Of a DNA stretch of 64,000 nucleotides, positions 1 to 11,900 are shown one piece after another; positions within the stretch are counted from its first letter, which is position 1, and each line of letters opens with the position of its first letter. A program made the translations under genes and the position numbers. A model generated the notes under the pieces. That model did not search any database. It was given only the letters and a program-made list of their open reading frames with translations, and was not told where the DNA came from. Origin of the DNA: Plectrocnemia conspersa (lineage: Eukaryota; Arthropoda; Insecta; Trichoptera; Polycentropodidae); assembly GCA_009617715.1 (NCBI GenBank), contig VTFK01000122.1:1054001-1118000 (forward strand). Direction: 5' to 3'.

Positions 1-3000
1 ATAGTCAAAACACGCGAACGTCACTCGGGTTAGTGCGAATCGGAACATCGGAAAAATCAAAATAAAGCATTATTAAAGTAAATCAAAATATCCCAAGGTT
101 TTATTTGCGCTTGGGAGCTTCTACTGATCCACGACTTTTTTTCATGAAAATAGCAATTTAAGAGTGAAATATCCGAAATTTTCGCATCGGATGAGAAAAT
201 TTTCATAGCAAAATTTTGTACGAAAAATGCCACTATTATTTTTTTATTACAAATCATAATCCTGACCATCATAATTTGACAGATTTCCCCAATGGGTCAC
301 GATGAAATAAAAGTATCGGATTATTTGTGTATTTAAAAAAATGTTTTAGACTGAAATTTTATGTATTTTTAAATATTTTTATAGTTTTCTTTAATTAATT
401 ATTTAATGCAATATTTATATTTATATTATCTATTCATTTTTCGCCTTTTATTATAATCGAAATAAATATATATTTTGAGTTATTAAATAAAAACCTATAT
501 TGAACGCACTTGACTGACCTCGTTATCAATATATATCGCTGCGAGGACAACGTGACAATAAATTGAATTTAACGGTTGAGAAATATATACGTAAAAAAAT
601 TCTCAAACAAAATTATTATGCCTGATTAATTTGTCTAAAAACCATTGACGCTAACCTAAAATAAAATTTAAAAAAATTATCATTTTGCATAGATTTTTGT
701 CATTTGTAATATCAAAAATAAAGGAAATCGGCCCATTTCAATTCTTTTAAATCAGTATTGAAAAAGTTATTGCTGCATAAGATATTTAAAGATGATTATA
801 TACATATATATTTATTTATTAACTATAACTATTATTATTTACCTAATAGTTTGTATTGTATTCCTCCATTCTAAACAAATAATATCGACTTCTAACTTTC
901 TGCGGCTAAATAAAACAAATGATCCCATGTTTCTGTATGATAGCAACGACGTGTTTGTTATTATAAAGTTGTAAAATAAAAATATTTTTTGTTGAATTTT
1001 TAACTATATTATATGATCAATATATCTATTTTACAATTATTAGCATTAACTTTTGATTTTCTTTAATTAACTTGAAAAGCTCCAACGGTATGAACAAACT
1101 CTTTCTCAATGTTTATCAACAAATTTTGCACGTGTGAAAGAAATGACCTCGGATTCATCTTAGGATTATAATTGTTACCTCGTAACCTGTAGTATGGCTA
1201 AAAAATAAAACCAGAATTGGATAAACGATCTCTGACGAGCGCATTGGGACGCCGCTCCAATTGACTAGGCGAAAGGCTAAGATATTAAATGGTAAAGTAA
1301 TGCAAAAAGCCAACTGAAGGATTCATTGTTCGCGAATTTAAAATGATGGATCGTCAAAGATGACAGTGGACCTTTTCTTGTATACTCTTGTGTATATGCA
1401 CATAATATAAAACGTATACAAAAATCGTATCCACGTGCTGCGGTAGCATGCTTCGCTAATCTGGCAACATTGCCTTCTGTTGTGGATATCATATTCAAAA
1501 CCGCGGTGTTTATTTCACATTTTCAAACCGACGACAATATTGTGCATACGTGAATTGTAAAAAATCCATGACAATATTTGAGTCATAAACGATAATGATA
1601 GGTTCAAGCAAAATCAAATTGTGAGCAGCTGTTCAAACATAGTCGAGTAAAGGCACTAGCGTGAAAATGCCGAAGCGTACTTGCAACTAAAAAAGTGGCA
1701 GCTGCTGTGTACAGAAAGTAAGTTTATCTAAACTTAATGGATTTTTATTTTTATAAATTAAAAATAAATATTCTCATGCATTCTTATTTGCGCAAATGGG
1801 ATATAATCAATTCCCTAGTTAACGCCTGCTGACAAAGACAGGACCGTCAAAAAGTAAAAATGTAAAAATCAATCTAAAAAGTAATATATTTAAAGTAAAA
1901 ACTTAATTTTTGGCTAATTAGTGTAGCCCAGTTGCATCATTATTATGTTTATTTATATTCCAAAACTGTTAAGTATGTGGATAAATGTATGGGTTTTATT
2001 CGCACACGCTCGGGCACGCGCGCCGAGTCATCGCATTTTTTCGATGAGACGTACGGCCTATCATAAAAATATAAAGTTTCTCTGTAATTTTTCAACTAGT
2101 ATACAATAATGGCATGTTACATGTATAGTGATAATTTTATCATAAAACTTCCGGCCTTTGTTGCCAGAAACTCTTATACTATAAATACAATTAATGTATA
2201 ATATAATAAATAATAATAATTTTCAGATTAAATATTAACATATAGAATGTTTCATAGACCATTATATATTATATATAAATATAAAGAAACATAACGATAT
2301 GTGTTAATGTAACATATAATTTCATTGAAATGTCAGTAAAAATATATTTTCACTGGTACATATTCACTGAACATATACAAAAAGTAAAATTTCGGTAGAA
2401 ATTTTAACTTAATAAATTAATGGTATTAATTCAATAAACATATGTATATGTCGGATCATATCGTTTTATTTTTGTATAGTACATCAAAAGTTACTGGACT
2501 CCTTGACATGTTTTTCCACATTCAATGAGCATTGTGCTCCCATAATTTAATAACCTGCTCTAATGTGTATTGCGGTTTTCTTAATCCCATTAAAATAATG
2601 GCGTATCGTCATTATGTGTATATCCACCTGCCATTCTGCAGGCACATTAGCATTTCTTAATTTGCTAACAATCCTAATCATGCAAATTACTCCTATCTGT
2701 GATCGTATCGGGGCTTTGTTGATAAGCTATCAACCAATCAGGAAACATTACTAGTTTTCGTTTTCATACTATATACCGCAACCGCACAACAAATTTACGC
2801 TCGAGAGTCCATTGGCACGATATCTTTCTCCGTTTATTTTTAGTGCATCAGTGCAAAGGGAAGAAGCTGACGGGATTCCAGCAGCATCCACAGCATGGTT
2901 TTGTAAGACCGTACCGTTGAGACCAAATAAACTATACGACGGCGACTGGTTTCTTTGGTCGGTTGGCAATCTTTAAGAATTTACGCTCTCAAAGTACAAC

Positions 3001-4354
3001 GAAGACGATTATATGTATGCGTGCCGAGTTGCCAGGCTTCTCAGATTTAAATCTGATGCTCTTTTTTCCATCTTTCACTCGATGGTTAACGATAATGGTA
3101 ATCGGCGGCGGCGGCGACGCCGGCGCGGTTTAGCGAAACAATCGACTTGATTGTAGTCTATTGTAGATTGAGAGAACTTATCGATAAGTCTATTATAAGT
3201 ATTTTGAAAGGATTGATAATGTTCGAAGAAATACAAAAATGATACTATTTCTTTGAAATTACAATGGAAAAAGTAATCTGGCGACGTATTACTTACGAAT
3301 AGACAGTTTTTATGTGAGACTCTTTTTTGGTCTATGTAAATAGTTTGAATATTAATATATAACATATAATTAACTCAGAAGTTTTTATTGAATCTAACAT
3401 ATTTAAATAAATTATCATTCCTAAAAAAAAAAAAACACAAAGTGGTCCATATGTTTCTTAATCGGAAATATAAGTCAAGAATTTGATGCATATTGTCGCA
3501 GATGCTGTTTAATTTTAACACACTATAAATTCATAAAATACATATGTACTTAATACACAAACGTTACGTACATATACCATATGATATACGCAGAAGGAAG
3601 CCGTTCTTTTTATGAAATTATGGGTAATTTCTATAACCATTCTTAAGACCACCACAACTAATGGCAAAAAACGTGTTTAGCGTTTCAAATGCCTGGGGGC
3701 ATTGATAAATAACAATGTTACATCGAACGATGATTGAATATTAAAAAATCTGATCTAACAACATCAAAATTATTCTATAATGCTCTCGTTCTGAATCCGA
3801 ATATTACACTGTTGTGTATGGTCAGTATATCTTCACAGATGCCAGAATTACAGAGAAATTAATAGACCGAATATGTAAAACACACCACGATACTTTAAAT
3901 GCAGTAAAATATTAATATTTTAGTTATATACCCCTTAGCTTAATAGGAGGAAAACCTTGTCATAATTTAGGAACACAACAAAATATATAGATCAAGCTTA
4001 TTTAGGTTTTTCATAACAGAGCGCAGTATAAAAAACTCAACAAAGTATACGAACACAGCACTTTAAGAAGAATAAATAGTAAAGCTGCTTATAGATCACT
4101 CTTCATAGTACGCTTTTAAAAATCGTGTCTATTTTAGGAAATTAAAAAACAGGTTTTTCGCTTTTTGTGCATCAGATCAAATAAACAGCAGTTTAACTTT
4201 GTGTTTTTTTTCATTCCTGTATTGTCCTGAAATCCATTTCAATATTAATTTAAATTATTGGATTTGCTTATTGCAATATGTATTTGATTTTTCAGCACGC
4301 CAAATAAGTAATCAGTTACGCGATACCCTATAAGAGCCTTAAATGGTATCGCGT

Positions 4355-4437
4355 ATATATTTTTATCAATGGTTTGACGGTTACTAATCCTTAAAGTTTA
4401 AGAATTTGTAACTGTCAAACCATTGATAAAAATATAT
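4355..4437. repeat. Foldback: 30-bp arms, one mismatch
   Basis: Arms at 4355-4384 and 4408-4437 are reverse complements over 30 bases with a single mismatch and a 23-base spacer. The core of the arm is TCAATGGTTTGAC. It may be a small MITE or the remnant of one. Confidence 0.8.
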
Positions 4438-5261
4438 GTTTTTTAGAAGGATGTTTTGTATTGTTTTCTGAGAGTAAATAACAAATAACATACTTTTACA
4501 AATAAATGTAATGTCGAGCTGTTACATGTAAGTTGGATAAATACTAAAAGATAAGTGTACAATATTACAAACAAGTCATTTCGAAACCACTTCACTAAGC
4601 TTCGATAAAATATGATACTATAAATGAGTAATCGAATATAAAATTAATACATGAAAGAATTTAAAAAAATATAAGACAAGATCTAAACGCGTGTGTTAAC
4701 CTTTCAGGAAATCTTTATATTTTTAATAGTTTACTTAGATATTAGGTTGTTAGGAAAATAATCGCGGTTTATGACCTTCAAATAGTCAGTTCTAAAATTA
4801 AAAAAATGCTCTTTCAATAGTAAGAAGTTTTAGAAATACAAGTGATAATTTTGTTGAAGATGTGCCTAGTGATTATGGTAGATGAGGCTATATTTTATAG
4901 CCTAATTCATTCAACTTTTAAATGGTGAAAGTGCATTATCGCGCAAGAGACATTTCTAGACCAGATTCTTGATACATTTTGTCAACATTTTTATAATCTA
5001 ATGGTTTCGTCAAATTATAAAAAATGTAGTAGGGCTTCATTTTTTGCACCCATGATATAGAATGCTTTATATTGTTATAAAATTCCACTTTGACATACGT
5101 TACGGTACGATCGAGGATTTTTTTTTTAAAGTTCGTGCGGCACCCATTTGGTAAGCTTTAAGCTTTTTTATTTTTCTCGCTGTCTCAAGAGGTCCATAAC
5201 TGAAACATTAACGCATAACTATTAGGTAAGCTCTCGAATCGTATTTAACAGGAATGATATT

Positions 5262-5560
5262 TAAGGGGGGCAGGTGGATGCATTCCTCTCCCCCTTGAAT
5301 TTAGTCAGAAAATACATTCAATGAAATATTATGAATTTTTGTAAAATCAAAACATTAAAAAGTCCAATGACAAGTCAACTTTTGCCCCCCCCCCCCACCC
5401 TCTGGAATTCTCGAGTTATCCCTCAAAGAAAATCTATAAAAAACAGTCTCAAATCTATCCAGAAACTATTTTTTTAAATATATCATTGTAGTGACATCAT
5501 ATTTGAATACATTTTCACCGGTAGATATATTTTTTTACTAGTGAAAATATAATTTATCTG
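5262..5560 (+). repeat. C-tract interspersed repeat, copy A
   Basis: It begins with a G-run followed by caggtggatgcatt, a C-run and tgaattt, continues through a second long C-run after cttttg, and ends gaaaatataatttatc. Copy B at 6.27-6.60 kb follows the same order in direct orientation, so this is one repeat family. The class is unknown. Confidence 0.6.
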
Positions 5561-5998
5561 AAAGGTGCTAGTAAAATTATATGATTTTTTTGGTGCTAGC
5601 GAAATTACTTCCTGCTCTAAAATGTATATTAAACTCAATTTGATTTGCAAAACATACATTTGCTGTTTAAACCCAAAACTAACCTACAATAATTAAACAA
5701 ACCCAGCTTGACCTAATAAAAGTTCTGATACTAATTATAGTTTTAGAACTTTCATTAGATCATGTTCAAAATACAAACTAAGCCAACTCATCTCTCAGAG
5801 AAAAATAAGCAGAATAAGAAATACAGATACACCGCATCTTACATATTGCACTAAAGTTAGTCTGCACTTCGATATTGCACCATGTTTTAAAAATATGATG
5901 GCTATCATTACGATATAACTACGGACTTTTGATATAAAGTTGGTTTCGAATCCAATTTTGGTCGATATAAGGGCGTAATAATAATTAAAACGCCGTTA

Positions 5999-6215
5999 CA
6001 GTGAAAACGCTCGGTAACGAGCGTTCTCACTGCAACGATTTTATTGCTTTTGACGTGAATTTTTGATTTCTGAGAAATGATAATTGTTTTTTGCGCTATC
6101 CTATTTGGTCTAAATTCGGTTTAGTTATGCTTCATTCGATTATCACTTACTGTAAGTTGTAATATTATTATAAAAAGTCTTAATGTGAACGCAAGATAAC
6201 TGAGCGTTTCCACTG
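5999..6215. mobile_element. Short element with CAGTG-type terminal inverted repeats
   Basis: The left end CAGTGAAAACGCTC and the right end GAGCGTTTCCACTG form imperfect inverted repeats, and ACGCCGT/ACGGCGT continue the pairing just outside. Inside the left end is an extra hairpin (5999-6032). The phrase CGATTTTATTGCTTTTGACG occurs both inside (about 6037) and just outside (about 6229), suggesting nested or rearranged copies. No clean target duplication was found. It looks like a MITE. Confidence 0.45.
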
Positions 6216-6270
6216 CGACGGCGTCGGCACGATTTTATTGCTTTTGACGTGAATTATTAGCAAGAGCGTC

Positions 6271-6604
6271 ATTTGGAGAGGAGGCAGGTGGTGGCATTTG
6301 CCACTCCCCCTTGAATTTTACCAGAAAAATGCATTTCACTTCATGAAATATTATACTATGAATTTTAATGAAATCGAAATATTAAAATAACGACCACTGA
6401 CTATCTAATTTTTGCCCTCCCCCTTGGAAAAATCTGAAATGACATCACTGATTCTAAACCAGAAATTCTTGGGTTATCCTTAAAAGAAAATCTATAAAAA
6501 AAACAGTCTCGAATTATTTTTTTAAATATATCATTTCAATGAGATCATATTGGAATACATTTTCATTAGTAAAATATATTTTTACCAATGAAAATATAAT
6601 TTAT
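6271..6604 (+). repeat. C-tract interspersed repeat, copy B
   Basis: It is collinear with copy A: the ggcaggtgg head, CCCCCTTGAATTT, a second C-run after ttttg, aagaaaatctataaaa, and the shared tail gaaaatataatttatc. The copies have diverged by many substitutions and small indels. It lies next to the inverted-repeat element at 5.999-6.215 kb. Confidence 0.6.
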
Positions 6605-8962
6605 CGTTTATCTATAATATAGTTTATCGTATATGTTTATCGTTTAGATGAATCTAAACCCTTTAGATTTAGAACCATCATTGCTCCCGTATGTTCCTTT
6701 ACAGAATCCACACCAAAAGCATTCGATAGATTAACTTAAGTCAAAATTAATAATAAAAGAAAAAATTAAAAAAAACAAGAATCACAATCATTTTGTTTGC
6801 AACCAAAAATAATATCTCAAGTTACGTATGCTTATAATTATTTTTAAATCACTTTTATCATGATTAAAAATTCTAATACTGGTATTGTAAGAAGAGCTGT
6901 ATAAAACGGTGTATGTTTAAGATATCTTTTTAACAATATTATATTTCGACTTTCCGACAGTGTGTAATGCACTTGACTATGTACGTACACACACCTAATG
7001 AATATTGAAACATCTCACTTATATTTTCCTAAGTACACGTCCTTATCTCAACGGATAGATAAATAATTGATAAGGTTTAAAAAAAACATTAGTTATGGAA
7101 TAACTACAAAGAGATGCGCACGTAAACGGACACGAGTTTGGGGGCCACTACACGAAAATTCAAATCAGCAATTTTCCGCATTAAATTTGCAAATCAGTTT
7201 CAGTTTGTTTCAGCGAACGCTAATTGATGTTCAAGCTAAGCATGAAATTCGGGCAGACTTGAAAAAAAAAGACTCAACACCTTCTTGTATTTGAATAGTT
7301 GAACATGTTTTTAGGTGACTCAAAACTGATAGTTGGAATCGTAGGCGCGGCAATGAGGAATAGCAGTGCACACACTAAAAATAGAGTGGAACAAGTTCAT
7401 TGCAATTCAAAGAACGTGTCCAGTGTTATATTGGGCAAGTCTGAATTCGTGGGTAGGGTTTCTTTATTGGCGCATGCAAAAATATCGGTTCAGGTTCAGT
7501 TGGCACAATCAATGGCACATAACGGAATAAATGTCGATATATTACCCATTGTTTCAACAGTGTTTGTGCTTGAATTCACGTTTAGTGTTGGTGCTAAAAA
7601 ATATTGCCTTTAAAATATACTATAATTTGAAAGACAATTGACAGTAAAAACTTCGTTTTTAACTTTAAAAATATATTCATACAGCAGCGTTTATCCTACA
7701 TCAACATCAACTACCGCTTTTCGGAGAATTTAGGGCGCTGAATCAAGTTTATGCGAGGCGTTACTTAAAGAAGAAACACCTCTTTTGCTCAAAAGGTAAA
7801 TAAAACATATTGTTATTACAGTTTATATGTAAATAAAAAAATTAATAACGAATATTTAACTAAAGAAAATCCGATGTTCTTAACAGTGAAAGTACTGAAC
7901 TTTCTGTTGAAATTAAAAGTAAATAACAAATAAAAAATCAAGACGGTTTAAAAAATGATCACAGCAAAATAAGTCAGAATCTTTAGAAGCAAATAAAATA
8001 ATAAATTCTGATTTAGTCCAAAACAGAGATAGCGTTTTCCATGTATATGAAAATTGACGCGATCAGAGCACAAAGGGCGTACTCGACAAAAAACCATTAA
8101 GAGAAAAACGAGATTCAATTTTTTTCGTATCTCTGTCATAACTACAATATTATATTGTCGAGTTCAGAACGACAAAAATCAACAGATTAACCTATAAATT
8201 CGTGATTTTCTTATAAAATAGGATCAATCTCAGCAAAATAAAAATACGGCTATAATCTCTATGAGATGGGGATTAAATTTTTCAAAAAAAATTTTTTTGG
8301 TCAGATGTCAAGTTCGCCCTTTATATTCTGAACGCCTCAATTGGTTCTTCAATATATTTTTTTAAGATTTATTTATACTTGAGCTAAGAGTACGTGCAAT
8401 GAATGGCAACTAAGGAACGAGATTTCTAAAACTAAGCCTACGTATACACAAGATTAACGCAACAATTTGATTACTAATGATTTCATCTCAAAAAACGAAC
8501 TTGAATATACAACTCAACGATAGTAAAAAGCGGTTTATGTTATTTATTTTAATTAGATTTTTTTATTATCTTGATGATATGAAAAAGGTCGAGAAATCAG
8601 AAACGCCAGTAACGTGTATTTGCGCAACTTTACAAGTTTCATTGACGAATTAGCTATCGAAAAATGAACCGTTCCAAAAACTAGATTTCGCTACTACACA
8701 AGACGTCCTTGCGCCTCGATATCTCCCTGTCTTCGACCGGTTCCATCAGTCGACAACGTTGCCTGTTCAATATATCTACTACTACAAGGTAAATGCAGCA
8801 AGTTCAAGGAATACCCGATCGAGAGGCGCCATGCCCAAGGACTGGTTTGGCAAGTCGGCGTACCGTGCCAAGGACCTGACGACAACCAGTTTGGCGTTTG
8901 ACAAATCGAAGGCAAAAGAATACCTTTGGGGTGCAAATTTTCGATACGGTGAAAGACCTTAC

Positions 8963-11900
8963 CTTGAAGCTGAGAGTTGCGTTGTGTAATTCGTCGAGCG
9001 TGGGGCGATAGGCAGCGTGTATGGACATGATGTTCCTGTAGTTATCCAAACGAGGTAGGGCTTCCCTGGTGAAGTGTCTGCAAACGTCAGAGAAATTATA
9101 TATTATACAATTATTCATAAGTCATAAAAAAAACATAAGACCAGAATCGTATTTCAATGACGTGATATAAGATGTGCCGTTTCGCAATAATTTACGTGTT
9201 GCATGGGATAAGAACGTAGGAGCACGTGTATATTGTTTATGTGCATATGATTGAAGATCATTTTGCATAATGCTTTTGTATAACACGAACTGCTCATAAA
9301 TACCATCAATAGTTGGAGTCGATTGATTAAGAAAGGTATAGTATTTTATATAAATAGAGATTTTGTACTTAAATGTTATTATTTTTAATCAATTGTAATA
9401 CTATTGCGTCTTAGAATTGATGGTATTTCTTTTGCTTATGTTCCAGTTTTTACAAAGGTACAAGGCTGTTCTTCTACTTCTATATAGATAAATACAATTA
9501 AATGTATATAAATATAATTTACTGTAGTGTTACCTCGGTTTTCGTCGATAATCCGTCCGAAAACAATCGTTGAAATCCGAAACCGACGAAAACCGAGGTA
9601 ATGTATTATAAATATACTTTTATATACAGCTCCGCACTAAAATAACTATACTTATTTGTTTTAATAAGGGCCTTTAAGACTCTTATCAAAACATAAACCC
9701 CCCCCCCACTTCTGGATGGCTACTCAACTCCCATACTATATTGAATCATATCCATTCCAAAATTTTCTCAGTTACACTCTAAGACCCTAAGGAAAATCTG
9801 CATGGACCTAACTATGATAAAGAAACATATTTAAAAAAAAGACGAACAAAAAAGTATGTTTGTTTTTATTATTTTATTATTTCCCGTTGAGCATATTAGT
9901 GTCGTGAAATTATATGTACATATGTAAAAATGATTATAATGACTGTTAAACTAATTTAATTGCGCTAAATCGTAATCCTAAGCAATACCAACTACAGACA
10001 GAGATTTCTCTATGTCTGTATGTCCTCGTTTAATATGAGAAATGTTGTCCTAGTAACACGCAGTTTTTTTTAATGTATTATATATTTATCCAAGCTAAAT
10101 TTTATCACCGTGCGACAAAAAAATAAAATATTGCAACATCAATTCACATGTATGACGCAAACAGTAATTGAAAAAAAACGGCTACATATTTTAAATTTAT
10201 AAAAGCTTTGAAAATATAATTATTTTGATTTTTATGTTATACTTAAATTGTTAGAGGTTTTCGTTTTTTCTTGAATTAAAAAAAAATCTGAATGAAATTG
10301 TATCAAAATAATACAACTGTAAATGAAAATAGCTATAAACCAGTAACATGTATTCTAACCAGGGCTGTGGAGTCCGAGTCGTGGTATTTTAGGAGTCAGA
10401 GTCATAAAATATCAACCAACTCCATCTCTTTTTATAATTTTATTTTTTGTAATTAGTGTTTTAAATATATTTTTTTACTTAATGATTATTTTATAACCTT
10501 TTATTTTTTTATATTTTTAAAATCAACATTATTTTTATTGCTATCAATTATACGCTGGAAAAAATAATCTTATTAAATTATTAAATCGGAATCGGAGTCG
10601 GTTCAGCAGATCTGATTCTAACTGAAAGTACATATGTCTAAAAATCATATTGAAATGAACGTTTTATAAAAAAAATTGGTGTTAATGAAGCCATATGACA
10701 TAGCTAGTTCTATGCGAATAAGAGCTAATTCGACACCTAAAACATAACAAAATGGGTCACGATAAAAAGGTGAGACGACTGCTTTAAGTAACGTTCCTGA
10801 ACGGGGTACAAAATAACCCCAAAAATCGTATCTTCCCAATCGTTTGTTAAGTGTCAATAATTTAAAGTAAGCACCCCAAATATTATAAAATTAAAATAAA
10901 ACATTGACAAGCAAATAATTGATTTTTGTAGCAAAAATAAATGTGAAGTAGACGTTTATATGTTACGCAAAAAACATTTTTTTTAAATAAAAATTATAAA
11001 AGTAGGGATAAAAAATTTCAAAATGTTATCTACTTCTCAGGCACGCTGTATTTCTATAATTGTCACATTAGTCATAATATTCATAATCTAATTGCGAAAC
11101 CATAATAAAATGCAAATTCTTCGAAATGTTTGAAAAAACGTTTGAAACGAGATTAAGAACAATAATATGTTTCATTATTATGAAAATCTGAATGGGGTTA
11201 GTTTATACCCCGCACAGTCAGCTATATGTTTTTTTTTTTCGTACATAAAAAATATCGTACCTGATCGACGATTATTGAAGATCTAGCCAAGACATGTAAA
11301 ATATTTTTTACTTTTGAAATCTAAAACAATTTTAAATACATGTATGCAAAAGAGACTTTTCTATTAAATATTACCCTTGTTCACTAAAATTCTATTTATA
11401 TTGTTTTATAAATAATCATTAATTTAAACTAATTATGAGTTTAAAAATTATAATATTCATAGCAATAAATATAACAAGAGTGCTTCTAATGTGTTTTTCT
11501 GCAATGTTGATTTATGTGCTATGCTAAAAATATACAAGAATGCTTCAATTTTAGCAAGAAGCATACAAAAATAGAGTACACAAAATTTTATCAATGGAAA
11601 AACTGGTAAATACAGTCAATATTTTAATGTTAAGTTAGCGCCGTTTAGCATATCGCTTATTGTTGAGAAGTGCCGATATTTACGTACCAATTATTACTAC
11701 GAGAATGAATCTTGTCTTTATGACTGAGTTCAACATTATCGCTTTAACCTCACATTATTATTACATTGCGTATCGTTATTACTACATATGACAAACATCG
11801 TTGAATCTCATACAACACAGCATATTTTTAAATTTCAAAGAATTAATAGCATTACTTTATATGACACTACTTATTCATTCATATGATTATTTTATTCATC

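Larger units (their letters stand above)
1..8962 (-). other. Intron of the cotransporter gene with repeats, no recognisable exon
   Basis: This stretch is AT-rich and holds no exon I can recognise. I looked for the first membrane-span exon on the minus strand and did not see it. It contains a long hairpin at 4.36-4.44 kb, two direct copies of a C-tract repeat (5.26-5.56 and 6.27-6.60 kb), an inverted-repeat element at 6.0-6.2 kb, and a less AT-rich block at 7.07-7.61 kb with two short plus-strand ORFs of unknown meaning. A second less AT-rich block at 8.69-8.96 kb follows the exon donor. Confidence 0.6.

Noticed and set aside
2769..2969. Minus-strand ORF containing INGERYRAN, reminiscent of mariner VNGERYRAM
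   Set aside because: The neighbouring residues do not follow the mariner order seen at 14.1 kb; a short chance match is likely.
8694..8962. Open frames just after the 8963 donor as a next cotransporter exon
   Set aside because: No frame resembles the segment leading into the first membrane span, and none shows hydrophobic membrane residues.
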